From contig OY759224.1 of the NCBI GenBank assembly GCA_963662175.1, positions 29,645,489-29,709,488 on the forward strand: a DNA stretch of 64,000 nucleotides. Direction: 5' to 3'. Below, piece after piece: positions 53,458-63,392 of this stretch. The first letter of the stretch is position 1. Every line of letters begins with the position of its first letter. This stretch comes from Aradus depressus (lineage: Eukaryota; Arthropoda; Insecta; Hemiptera; Aradidae). The notes beneath the pieces are model-generated. The model was not told where the DNA came from. It saw only the letters and a program-made list of their open reading frames with translations, and did not search any database. Both the position numbers and the translations under genes were made by a program.

Positions 53458-53900
53458 AATTGAATGTGTCGTTGTGGGGTTCTAGATACACATATAAAAT
53501 GTTATTTCGAAACATTTATTACATCGGCAGATATATGGGGTTTCGAGTTGTGCCCCCGAAATAAATGTGTCTTTCTGGGGTTCTAAATACACATATAAAA
53601 TTTCGTGTCGATTCATTCATTCTATCAGGAGTTATCGTGTTCACAGACACACACAGACTCCCATTAATTAGGGGAATCGGAAAACATTAAATTCCGATTA
53701 CATACTTTCCCCTATACTTCGTGTGTTAAATATACTTCATGATCCATGCCCCAAATAATAGGTCAGAAATTCGATGTCGAGTTTTCATCGGAATTTCAAG
53801 TTTTCCCCAGATTCCAAAAATGAAAAAAAAAAAAAATTCCTGGCAATAACTCAAGTATCCAGAAGTCTCTAAGGACGACACCTATTGATTTTCAGCGCAA
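53458..53900. repeat. Two family G pieces in opposite orientation
   Basis: Plus: CATTTATTACATCGGCAGAT, CATTCATTCTATCAGGAGTT to 53725; minus: AGGTCAGAAATTCGATGTCG onward. Confidence 0.6.
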
Positions 53901-54360
53901 ATATATATAAAATATATATAATAGAAGAACCAGATGGGTTGATACTGAAAGTGTCTCTCTCTCTCTGGAGACAACCTTCTTTCATCGCCCGGATCGCCAA
54001 TCAGTCAGACTGAATAATTGGAATTTTATAGTCAGACTTGACTATAAAAAACTACAAAGCTTTACATTAGACTAACAAGAAGAACAGCTTCTAATTGTGG
54101 GACCATAAAATGTAATCAAATATATGGCGGTTCTATATCTTGTCGTCTGTCTCTTGATCATAATCAACCAACTCAATTATTTAGTTCAGAAATGTTCAAC
54201 AAAATTTCATATTTTCTGTTGTACAAACTTCAGCCAATTGGGAGGACAGACAGTGAGATTTCTCCATGAATTCGATCGAAAATCCATCATCTTCAGTATT
54301 AACATGTTGAAAAACGCGGACAAATTGTGGAAACTTGTAAGAAAAACGTTACTTTTAAAA
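53901..54360. other. No gene recognised
   Basis: (CT)n run at about 53952-53965. The 83-codon frame at 54124-54375 has no recognisable motif. Confidence 0.3.
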
Positions 54361-54540
54361 ACTCCAAGTCTCTAGCAGTAGGTAATAGAGGCCGAGATCC
54401 CTACACAGGCTCTGATGAAACCTGAAGATCTTGAAAACGGCATACCCGATTTCCACCAAACATGGCTAAGAACCATCTCTCAAATATCAGCTTTTAAAAG
54501 AAAAAAACTCTTTGAAATCGGTTCAGCCGTCTGCCCCCTA
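54361..54540. repeat. Copy of the 47800-48010 repeat
   Basis: AACTCCAAGTCTCTAGC, GATCCCTACACAGGCTCTGA, CCACCAAACATGGCTAAGAA; ends in a C-tract of about 20 bases at 54549-54569. Confidence 0.8.
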
Positions 54541-54919
54541 TTTTTAACCCCCCCCCCCCCCCCCCCCCCATAAAAAGCGAAAACTTTTCAGCAATTTTTT
54601 TTATGAATTTATTGACCTATTACCTTTTTTGGGAAAACTGAAATAACATTGTGAGAAATGAAAAAGCCGATTTGTTTTTTTATTTAAAAAAAAGTCATGC
54701 TTAATAGGGGGCCCCTCATACCTTTTATTGGGAAAAATAACTCGAATCAAATTCCTTGTCAAATTTGACCTGAATTATTTTTCCCAAAAGCGTGTAAAAT
54801 CATTTTAAAAGTGACAAGGTTTTTTTTTTAGACATTGGGGCCTTCAGCATCGGGGGCCCCTTTATCAGCGGGGGCCCTAGGCACCTGCCTAGGTTTGCCT
54901 ATTGGTTAATCCACCACTG
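54541..54919. mobile_element. hAT-like right end, left end lost
   Basis: Right terminus reads GGTTAATCCACCACTG, reverse complement CAGTGGTGGATTAACC, a common hAT end; GGGGCCCC-rich interior. No partner end or target duplication found. Confidence 0.4.
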
Positions 54920-55229
54920 GTTATTCGTATATTGTCTAAATCCACTCCTGGATAGTATTCAACACTTCAAATGATAACCAACCAACATTTCTTTTGACTG
55001 TACAATTTAGTGCAAAGAAGTATCAAATTTTCTCTGACAAAAGTAATTTTGAACAGTTTTGAAAGTAAAATTTATTTTACTAACCTTTGAATGAGAAGTG
55101 GAGAAAATGAATATTTATATTATTCTAAAAGCCAATTTTGAACTTTAAAATAAATTTCATTTACTCAAATAGTATTGTTGGTGAAATACCAGAAAGGAAT
55201 TGGGGGTAAAATGAATTTACATTTCAATA

Positions 55230-55290
55230 ATAATGTTCCTGAAGGCTTAGTGGGTAAGGCAACTGCTTCGTTAAGTGAAGGTTTTAATAT
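55230..55290 (+). repeat. Possible third tRNA-like head (SINE-C)
   Basis: TTCCTGAAGGCTTAGTGGGTAAGGCAACTGCTTCGTTAAG has a D-arm/A-box-like TAGTGGGTAAGGC; the same sequence recurs at 57526-57570. No B box seen. Confidence 0.35.
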
Positions 55291-55309
55291 TAGTATATAT
55301 TTGTTGGTT

Positions 55310-55760
55310 CTGTAGGGAGATCAGATACGAAACCCTTTTAACTAGTGTTTTACATTTGTTAGTAAAAAATAATAAAGGAAACAGCAACCAGTTAATGAAA
55401 ACCGACCACAAATTGATATGACTGCTTCAGGTATTTCTCAGCTAAAACAATCGAGAAAGAAATATATGATCTAGGCCGAATTTCTTACCCGAATTTTCGT
55501 ATATTTTCTGAAAAACACTTAAATACCGCAATGTTGGTATGTCGGTTTCAACCATATGTTATGAAAGACGACCACAAAAGTTGAAAGACTTTTTTAGATA
55601 TTTCTCAGCTAAAATAATCAAATAGGGAATATAAGATCTAGGTCGACCTTGTGGTACGAATTTTCCTATATTTTCTGAAAAACTGTTCAACACAGCAATG
55701 TTCGTATTTCAGCCTTCAACCATATGTAATGAAAGCCGACCACACGTGGAGAATATTAAT
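55310..55760 (+). repeat. Two diverged ~180-bp tandem units
   Basis: ATTTCTCAGCTAAAAC/T, GATCTAGGCCGA/GTCGAC, TATATTTTCTGAAAAACA-type blocks recur once; part of the block recurs at 58440-58560. Confidence 0.65.
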
Positions 55761-55801
55761 TCTCTTCTGAGATCTTGTGATGTATTAACATCAAAACAAT
55801 G

Positions 55802-55830
55802 TTAGAGGGTGCCGATAGTTCAGAGGTTTT
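55802..55830 (+). mobile_element. SINE-A head scrap
   Basis: AGAGGGTGCCGATAGTTCAG only. Confidence 0.5.
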
Positions 55831-55901
55831 ACAATTAATTTACAGTAAGCAGAAGAAGAACCATTATAGGGATATCTCTGTTACCATTGAGAAACCTTGT
55901 A

Positions 55902-56186
55902 GTTAGGTTTTATGACTCATGCCCGGGCTTTAACTTCGAGGTCATATCGCCTACTACCAGAGCGCTCTTTCTTCACTCTGGTGGACATGAGCCCGATTCT
56001 ACTATGGGAGTCCTAAATTTTGCCTACCCTGAATATTTATTTACCTAGGGCAGGGGTCTTTAACGAGTACCTGACATCGTACTGGCTCGGGACCATCGCT
56101 TAACGTCCCATCCGTAGGACGGCATGCTAAAGTTTATTTTTCCTACCCTAGATAAAATACACTAAGGGCTTCGGCCGAGTTTCGAA
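55902..56186 (-). mobile_element. SINE-A, 5'-truncated with 13-bp target duplication
   Basis: GTTAGGTTTTATGACTCATG to GGCCGAGTTTCGAA; truncated at the B box. GAGAAACCTTGTA duplicated at 55889-55901 and 56187-56199. Confidence 0.94.
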
Positions 56187-56349
56187 GAGAAACCTTGTAT
56201 CAACAGTGTCAATAGTTATTCTGTAGAGCTTGGCTTGTTTAAAAACCATTAAGGACCTAAGATCTGAACCTTAGATAGCTAAATAAACCTGAATTAACGC
56301 TAATGAACCTAATTACCTAGCTCAGAAATCATTTGTTATTTTAAGGTTC

Positions 56350-56605
56350 CGTAAAAAAAAATTGTCTGTGAATCACAGGCATTGCAATTTCCCCAGATCA
56401 ATTTAATCAATTAATTTATGCTCTCAAATCAATAATTTGTCTCGATACATTCATTACAATCGAGGTTTTTGAGTCAAACCTCATGCCTTAGCTTTATGCC
56501 GATTCTGCTGAAAATGAATAGGTGTCGTCCATCAGGAGAAAAATATCATGAAATTCCGATGAAAACTCGACATCGTATTTCATCGTATAGCTGGGGAAGT
56601 AAATG
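56350..56605 (+). repeat. Family G, short complete copy
   Basis: GTCTGTGAATCACAGGCATT, AATTTCCCCAG, CATTCATTACAATCGAGG, CGTATAGCTGGGGAAGTAAA. Confidence 0.7.
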
Positions 56606-56930
56606 TATGAAAAAAGAAGGTGAATGTAGATTAGAAATATAGCCTAGGCTCAGATAGGGCCTAGGATAGAAGTGGCCTATTTGTCATCTGCTAATCTGAG
56701 CTCTTTATTTCTAGCAATGGCGGATAAAAGGATTTAAGGTGGAAAATGGGAAAATATTGACTTCCAATTGTCATTCCAAAGCAGGACTTCAAGCTAAGCA
56801 GTTTCAACTTAATTTAAGTTTACGAGGAAATCACAAAACGCACAGGAGTTGATGTGTATATTTACATATGATTCCGTTGTTTGTATAATTAACATATTTT
56901 CTGTACTTGGTCAATAATATAATATAAAAA
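56606..56930. other. No gene recognised
   Basis: Unassigned AT-rich DNA. Confidence 0.3.
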
Positions 56931-56931
56931 A

Positions 56932-57065
56932 AGTCATCGGCGAATCATTGGCAAATTACTTCCCCAGAGCGAATTAATCATGATTTGGTTTTAAATCAAT
57001 AGCAACACTCATACTAATGTATGTTTCGTGTCGATTCATCCATTACATCGATAGTTACTCGCGCC
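56932..57065 (+). repeat. Family G tip
   Basis: GTCATCGGCGAATCATTGGC, ACTTCCCCAGAGCGAATTAA, CATCCATTACATCGATAG. Confidence 0.65.
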
Positions 57066-57185
57066 AAATATTTACGGCATGTCGTGCTGTTTTTTTTCTG
57101 CCTGGTAGCCTTAAAACAGGAAGCATTTATTTTCAACTTTAAAATAAATTTCATTTCGGAGTAAAATGAATTGACGGAGTTGGAA

Positions 57186-57480
57186 TCAAAATGGTCCAAG
57201 TGACATTTTTAAAACTTTGAAGAAACTGTGCATTAAGTTCTTAACTGATTAAAAAAATCTATAATTTATCGAAACCGGAAATATTTTGTCTTCTGCTTTT
57301 ATGGTGAAAGTTGCTGTTAGCAAACCATAAAATTGAATAAAAAACTTATTTTCAAGGTCACTATTGATATGTTTAAGTTCCTTGTTCATGTCACCAAAGT
57401 GGTATAAGTGATTTGCCACCAGATCTCAGCACTGGCTAGGATTTCACTTGTACAACGTTTTTCTTGAACAGAACTATCAT
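57186..57480 (+). repeat. Repeat, inverted twin of 50026-50320
   Basis: See the entry at 50026. Here it runs ATCAAAATGGTCCAAGTGAC to TTGAACAGAACTATCATTTT. Confidence 0.85.
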
Positions 57481-57592
57481 TTTTGTAGCCGATTTTGCAC
57501 TCAATTTACATTTCAATAATAACGTTCCTGAAGGCGTAGTGGCTAAGGCCGCTGCTTCGTTAAGAGAATGTCTTAATTGTGATGTATAAAAA

Positions 57593-58310
57593 AAAATACA
57601 CACATTAAATATTAATATTAAAAAATTAATTATATTTATTTTTCTATAAAAAGCAATTTTCTTTTAAAACAAATGAGAAAAAAAACAAAACACGCCCATC
57701 AGCTGTTTTAATATGTGTGTAGAGACGGGTCGAGGCCTGGATTGACGTGAGACGATCTGATTATGTGGAGAGTGGTGTTTAGGCTTAAAACGTAATGAAC
57801 TAAATAGAAGTGAATTGACGGTGAAATTGATCGGCAAAGAAGGTACTGTTGTTTGTTTATATGTACAGGATATATGCCCAGAAATATATAACTTAAATTT
57901 TAAAGAATGGCCAAAATATAAAACAAAACAAAAAAAAAATTGAATTAGTTTTAAGAATTTAGTTTTTAAGATTTTCTTTTGTTTCAATGTTTTATAAAAA
58001 CCCAATATTTGTTCTTGTAAATTCTATTCTATTAATTTTCCCTGTTGGCCCAGTAAGATAATTTGAAAACCTTTGGATTAGATTTAATATTATTGAAATA
58101 AAATTAAAAATGGCATCTCTTTAGAAATCCAAATGAAAAGTTTGTTAATAGAAATGTTTTTAAAATTATGAGCACTTTTTTCAAAATTGCACGTCTTGAA
58201 CTTTTGATATTTTTTTAGGGTCCTTTTCGAAAAACTACTGTAGAAATCAAAATTTAGTAAAATACCAAAGAGATCAAATTTGTACAGGAAATGTGGTAAT
58301 TTATTGTTTA
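57593..58310 (+). repeat. Family P copy 3
   Basis: Closest relative of 25305-26060; includes CATCAGCTGTTTTAATATG at 57697 and AAAGAAGGTACTGTTG at 57835. Confidence 0.82.
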
Positions 58311-58930
58311 TTTAATCATTATTATTAATTCAATTATTAATTATTATTTATTTACTTTTATTTAAAACAGAACCCCAGAAATTCATTTATTTTAGATTAA
58401 CACAAATCTTTTTTTTTATTATCACATAATATTATTTATTTGTATGTTTTGTAGGGAGATAAGATATTAAAACCCTTTTAACTAGTGTTTTACATTTGTT
58501 AGTAAAAAATAATAAAGGAAACAGGCAACCATAGAATATATGATCTAGGTCGACCTTTTGCAGAAGTCAGCTGTGATAAATGATACGTTATCATGTTTAC
58601 AATAATAACATTGAAATTTCCGTTAGAAAAATAGAATATTGAATAATAGAACAATGACCGTGTGGGCAAAACACTGTTCTAGACGGGTATTCTAATGATG
58701 CTGTGTCGGAGGATGGACTCTGAAGTGGTGGTAATTAATTCTAAAAGCGTGGGTGTGTGGCTCGGTTCCAGTCCTCAAGATGTACCGTTGGGAAAATGGA
58801 GACGACTAGCTTCCAGGATCAGTGGAGTATCTAGAGCGAGACTCAGGAACAGCTTGTCAGGGCGGATTTATGGGGTCGTGCTTGTCACTATGACGGCGGA
58901 AGGCGCGTCCCATAGGCTCCTTCGAAAAAG
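58311..58930. other. No gene recognised
   Basis: 58440-58560 repeats part of 55310-55760. 58695-58934 has a 79-codon frame (basic, R-rich) without recognisable motif in a GC-richer patch; coding status unknown. Confidence 0.35.
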
Positions 58931-58934
58931 GTGA

Positions 58935-59175
58935 ATAATCCGCATTGTACTTCCCCAACGCGAATTGAGCAACTGTTCCCTTTATAACCAATATACCGAT
59001 TTTGTTCAAAAAATCATTAGGGGTTTTGCTTAGGATCTTCTGAATCCACCCACTAAATGTTGATACATGAGTTTAAAACAATTATTGAGCTCCTCTTCTG
59101 ATCCTTCTCTTCCGTTCGTCCGATTTCGTTGGAAATCGACGGGTGTCGTCTTTATGAGGTTTGGGATTAATGCAT
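58935..59175 (+). repeat. Family G fragment with G-tract
   Basis: GCATTGTACTTCCCCAACGC at 58942; TTTCGTTGGAAATCGACGGG; G-tract at 59202-59220. Confidence 0.6.
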
Positions 59176-59247
59176 TGGTGTAGCCAGCTCTAGGGGGGTC
59201 TGGGGGGGGGGGGGGGGGGGCAGTCGGTCAACACAACCGAGATAATA

Positions 59248-59516
59248 AAACACTAGTTTATATTTTTCGTTGTTTCCGGCATTTTTTCCTCCAGAGGTGT
59301 CTTCTTTTTTCTTCGTTGGACAATATTTCGGGACAATTGCAGGTCCCTTCTTCTGGTCACTATGAACGAGTTCATAGTGACCAGAAGAAGGGACCTGCAA
59401 TTGTCCCGAAATATTGTCCAACGAAGAAAAAAGAAGACACCTCTGGAGGAAAAAATGCCGGAAACAACGAAAAGTGGAACATCCCAGAGAAGTTTAAGAA
59501 ACACTAGTTTATATTT
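59248..59516 (+). mobile_element. Palindromic Penelope-like insertion with 18-bp target duplication
   Basis: AAACACTAGTTTATATTT at 59248-59265 and 59499-59516 flanks a perfect palindrome (arms 59264-59367 and 59370-59473, two-base spacer) plus 25 extra bases on the right. Because both strands read alike, the same short peptide appears in both directions. Contains hammerhead-like cores in each arm. Confidence 0.88.
59378..59420 (+). ncRNA. Hammerhead-like core, second type
   Basis: CAGAAGA (59382-59388), 5-bp stem II GGGAC/GUCCC with an 8-nt loop, then GAAA (59408-59411), AU/AU minimal stem III and U as cleavage residue; stem I GAC/GUC. Core position 4 is A instead of U, so activity is doubtful. 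A mirror copy lies at about 59317-59359 on the minus strand. Confidence 0.5.
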
Positions 59517-59738
59517 CACAATCATATTTTTAGTTTAAGTTTAATTAAACTTAACAATTAACAATACCATACACAAAATATTATAACAAAATAATCCACA
59601 CAAATTTAAATCAACAATTAAAATTTTCATGAGTCTAGTTCAATTTTGTGCAGAGTTTTTGGGAGAGATTTTAAAAATGTCGCGCGTTTTGTTGAACTCT
59701 CATACTTCGCCGATTGGCAGATTTTGACTGGGAACTTG

Positions 59739-60071
59739 TCTCAGTGGTATGCGTGCTTGTATTCTGAGCTCAAGATCGTGGTTCGAAATCCGACCGAGGC
59801 CCTTAGTTTATTTTATCTGGGAGGTAAAATAAACTTAAGCAGGCCGTCCTTCAGATGGGACGTTAAGCGATGGTCCCGAGCCTGTACGATGTCAAGTACT
59901 CGTTAAAGACCGCTGCCCTAGGTAAATAAAAATTTAGGGCGGGCAAAATTTAGGACTTTCACAGTAGAGTCGGGCTCATGTTCACCTGAGTGACGAAAGA
60001 ACGCTCTGGTAGTAGGCGATATAACCTCGTAGTTAAAGTCCGGGCATGTGTCATAAAACCTAACCTAACCT
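59739..60071 (+). mobile_element. SINE-A, almost full length, CCTAA-type tail
   Basis: Starts in the A box (TCAGTGGTATGCGTGC); tail CATAAAACCTAACCTAACC. Confidence 0.92.
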
Positions 60072-60089
60072 ATTATATTATATATTTTT

Positions 60090-60345
60090 TTAATTAGGGG
60101 GGGGGGGATAAGGGAAAGGTTAAAATTCTAATAACTGTAGTTGTAATGAATTAATTTTCAGCATAATCGGCAGAAGAGGGCTCAACTAAAAACCACAATA
60201 ACTGCCGATGAAATTTAAGAATTTAGGAGCCCTAATTAAGTCAACTGTTTTTATTCAACTACCAACGATCGGCTGATTCTGGAGGGGGAGTGAGTTAATC
60301 AACTAATCGTGGTTAAGTACATTGCGGGTGATCTACTCCAGTTGA
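60090..60345 (-). repeat. Family G, minus copy
   Basis: G-tract at 60098-60107, AATAACTGCCGATGAAATTT, CGATCGGCTGATTCTGGAGG, ATTGCGGGTGATCTACTCC. Confidence 0.6.
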
Positions 60346-60700
60346 GGCGGAAAGGACCAGCCCTGAACCAGGCGAACATCTGATCCTCTTATATTCGTCT
60401 TTAGGGGTAATACGCTCCTCGGGCCGATAGGAGCGCCACTATCTCCAAGGCTAATGCATCGGTCCATTATCATTATATAGTGCATTTTAGGTCTTCTCTG
60501 GCGTCCATCTTCTTATCAAACTACTCTACCGTCGAGTGCATCTCCTGGAGGCCTAATATAACATTCACTTTTGATGTTCCTTTCTTTTTTTAGATGCATT
60601 TGAAAGTGAATAGAACGGATGCAGTCGGGGGCGATGACCCTCCCCTAACATCTTATTTATGCACTTATTTAGACTTATAATAAATAAAAACAAAGAACTT
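60346..60700. other. No gene recognised
   Basis: GC-richer patch at 60350-60560 without readable frame. Confidence 0.3.
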
Positions 60701-60709
60701 GTTGAACTT

Positions 60710-61002
60710 ATAGTTAGTTATTATGACTCATGCCCGGGCTTTAACTATGAGGTCATATCGCCTACTACCAGAGCGCTCTTTTGCCTACCCTAAAACTTTA
60801 TTCCCTAGGGCAGGGGGTCTTTAACGAATACCTGACATCGTACAGGCTCGGGACTATCGCTTAACGTCCCATCCGAAGGACGGCATGCTTAAGTTTATTT
60901 TACCTCCCATATAAAATAAACTAAGGGCCTCGGTCTGGTTTCAAATCCACGATCTTGAGCTCAGAAGGCAAGTACGCATACCACTGAGCTACCGACGACC
61001 TC
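60710..61002 (-). mobile_element. SINE-A, near full length, ACTAA-type tail
   Basis: TAGTTAGTTATTATGACTCA to GCTACCGACGACCTC, missing about 60 bp in the middle. GTTGAACTT duplicated at 60701-60709 and 61003-61011. Confidence 0.93.
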
Positions 61003-61011
61003 GTTGAACTT

Positions 61012-61398
61012 CAGTTTTCAACGGAATTTCATGTTTTCCTCCTTCCTCCAAAATTGAGGATTAGGGGGGAGGTTTAACACAAAAACTCGTTGTAATGAAA
61101 CTCAAAGTTTCATATGTAAATTCAAAATTCCAAAAAATGTCGTTGTAATAAACGTATCGACATGAAAGTTTCTATTTAAATTCAAAACCTCATCAAGATG
61201 GCATCTATTAATTTCCCGCAAAATCGGTCGAAGGGAAGAGGATCAGAGAAGGGAGCTCGACTCAAATAGCCTAATAACTGCCGATATAAAAAATATCGAC
61301 ACAAAATTTAGTATGAAGATTCAGAAGCCACTATCTAAATCAAATATTGAGTTTGATTGGTTTAGGAGGAAAAGCGAAAAAGTAATTGATGGGGAAGA
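61012..61398 (-). repeat. Family G, minus copy
   Basis: CCGCAAAATCGGTCGAAGGG, TAATAACTGCCGATATA, then AGTAATTGATGGGGAAG, where the mariner element begins. Confidence 0.65.
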
Positions 61399-61582
61399 AC
61401 GAGATGTGTTCATTTGTGTTGGTAAACATGACTGAAAAGTGTACGTTGTTAGCCAAACCGCATGTTTAGTCTGCAGTCAGATGTGTTTTGGTACGATCGG
61501 CCATTATTTATTTGTTTACAAAATGAGAATTTGCTTTAAATTTAGGTATACGAATGGAATAAAATGTAGCAAAGTTTTATAA

Positions 61583-61797
61583 TTTTTTTTTTTTTTTTTT
61601 GCCCCAGGTATGATGCATATTAGCCATGACTCATATTAATGGTGTTTTACCTAATTATTTACGACATCCATGGCCCAGGGCGGAAGTTTTATCAACGAAA
61701 TAAAACTCACTCCCGGACGGGATTCGAACCAGCAAACCAAGGTGAGACCATGCGACCAAAGCCCTACGCTCTTGCCCGCATGGCCACTATGGCTCCC
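61583..61797 (-). mobile_element. SINE-B, full length, in mariner
   Basis: T-run (poly-A in reverse) at 61583-61600, head ending GGCCACTATGGCTCCC. Flanked by the diverged 85-bp mariner duplication rather than a short clean target duplication. Confidence 0.9.
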
Positions 61798-61817
61798 ATT
61801 ATTTGTTTGTTTACAAA

Positions 61818-62012
61818 ATGGATCAGAAAATTTTCATTAAATTTAGCTATAAGAATGGAACAAAGTGCAGCAAAGTTTTAGAGATGTTAAATATTGCTTT
61901 TGGTGAGTCTGTTATGAGTAAAACTAGGGTTTACGAGTGGTGTAAAAGCTCGACAAGTGCTGTCGAATGTGAAAGTCATGCTCACTGTGTTTTTTTTATT
62001 TTAACGACATAG
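61818..62012 (+). pseudogene. Mariner transposase N-terminal part
   Basis: From ATG at 61818: MDQKIFIKFSYKNGTKC, SKVLEMLNIAFGESVMSKTR, VYEWCKSS. This is the first helix-turn-helix of mariner transposases (normally about 345 residues). After about 50 residues the sequence jumps to an out-of-frame remnant of the middle domain and a stop. A second, poorer copy of the first 20 codons lies at 61521-61580, upstream of the SINE-B. Confidence 0.8.
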
Positions 62013-62073
62013 TGCACCAGAAAGACAGAGTTCTTGCCACAAGGTCAAACGATCAATAAGGAGCACTACCTAC

Positions 62074-62939
62074 CAGTGTTGGCAAAAATTTAGTTTGATT
62101 GATGATTAAAAACTAAAACTAACGTAATTAGTTTAACTGACGATTGACGATTGAATTAGTTTTAGTCGCATAAAAAATTAAAATAATGATTGAATCAATT
62201 TTAGTTTTCAATGTTGATTAATAATTTGATTGCAATACTAATGTCGAGGAAATTGTAAAGTAAACGAATTATTAAATTAGACAAATTTTTTTTTTTTCTT
62301 TTATTAGTCATTCATGCTTGGTATGCAAATAACAATATTTTCATATTTTTTATTTATTTATTCATTTACTAGTACAGCACATATAATCAAACCGTCAATG
62401 TTTTCGATTCATTTTATTTAAATTGCTTTTCATGACGACTCATTTCTCAAACATCTCATCAGATATCGGTGAGTTGGTCATAGTAGCATAGGAAAACATT
62501 CTTTCAACTGGTGCCGATGACGACATAGGCTCTGTAGCTAACAATGCTTTGTATCAATACAGTAGACCCTTTCCAGGTAGTGACACAAACAGCGATACAA
62601 TGTGCTAATAAACAGAAAAGTACCTAATTACCTATAAGATAAGGCTAATTTTGAATTGAAAGAACTTGAGTAATTTTTAATAGTTTAAAATTTTATTGCG
62701 TTGTGTCAGTAGTTACTAGAAGGTACAAGGTCGGTTCATGTTCTGGATAATATTTTATTGCCTCGTTTTCAAATACGAAAAATATCTTTTTAGTTAAAAA
62801 TTAATCCGAACTAAAACTAATAACTAATGATTACTCGATTTTAGTAGTGACTAAAACTAAATTATCTATTGATTTAGTCATAACGCTGACTTTTGATTCG
62901 TCAATCGATTGAAAATATTAATGACTAAGCCCAACTCTG
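62074..62939. mobile_element. Non-autonomous hAT element in mariner
   Basis: CAGTGTTGGCAAAAATTTAG and reverse-complement right end CAGAGTTGGGCTTAGTCATT; perfect 8-bp duplication CTACCTAC at 62066-62073 and 62940-62947. 866 bp. Confidence 0.93.
62450..62532 (-). pseudogene. hAT transposase dimerisation-domain remnant
   Basis: Minus-strand EPMSSSAPVERMFSYATMTN followed by SPISDEMFEK and a stop. The S-A-P-V-E-R-x-F-S core is the signature of the hAT C-terminal dimerisation domain, so the enclosing element derives from a full hAT transposon by deletion. Confidence 0.8.
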
Positions 62940-62947
62940 CTACCTAC

Positions 62948-63337
62948 CTACAAGTGCAACGCCGTTTGCGTGAAGCAATCCGAAAAAAACGCCCAGATTT
63001 GTGGCGATACAATAACAATGATAATGCACCTGCTCACAATTCATTGCTTGTTCGTGAATTTTTGACCAAAAACAACACTGTAATGATGCCCCAGCCTTCA
63101 TATTCGCCAGACATGGCTCCGTGTGACTTTTTTCTGTTTCCAACTATAAAGAGAACCTTAAAGATCCGTCATTTCACAAGTATAGATGAGATTAAAAGCG
63201 CGTCGCTGAGAGAGCTAAATGCTATCCCAAAGATCGAGTTCCAGAAGTGTTTCGGGGATTGGAAGAAGCGCTGGCATAAGTGTATAATATCTAATGTGGA
63301 CTATTTTGAAGTGGATAACATTGATGTAGACGAATAA
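62948..63337 (+). pseudogene. Mariner transposase C-terminal half
   Basis: Reading frame continues from the hAT junction: RRLREAIRKKRPDLW, DNAPAHNSLLVREFL (second catalytic D of the DD34D triad), YSPDMAPCDFFLF (third D), then FQKCFGDWKKRWHKCI and a stop. A few codons between LW and DNAPAH are lost. The first catalytic aspartate is gone with the deletion. Before the hAT insertion this joined to EFLPQGQTINKEHYL at about 62028-62070. Member of the mariner family close to insect SETMAR-like elements. Confidence 0.85.
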
Positions 63338-63392
63338 ATAAAATTCTTTTCAAAAACCGAAAATTCCTGTTATTTTTTGAACTCAGCTCGTA

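Larger units (their letters stand above)
61399..63392 (+). mobile_element. Mariner element, dead, with SINE-B and hAT insertions
   Basis: Left end ACGAGATGTGTTCA and right end TGAACTCAGCTCGTA are inverted. It holds N- and C-terminal parts of a mariner transposase separated by a large deletion and a hAT element. A duplicated stretch of about 85 bp covering the start codon region lies on both sides of the SINE-B. Confidence 0.8.

Noticed and set aside
54411..54445. Hammerhead-like CTGATGAAACCTGAAG
   Set aside because: No complementary stem II and no GAAA at the right spacing; the sequence belongs to a different repeat.
59167..59525. Similar peptides on both strands suggesting a conserved small protein
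   Set aside because: A direct consequence of the perfect palindrome.
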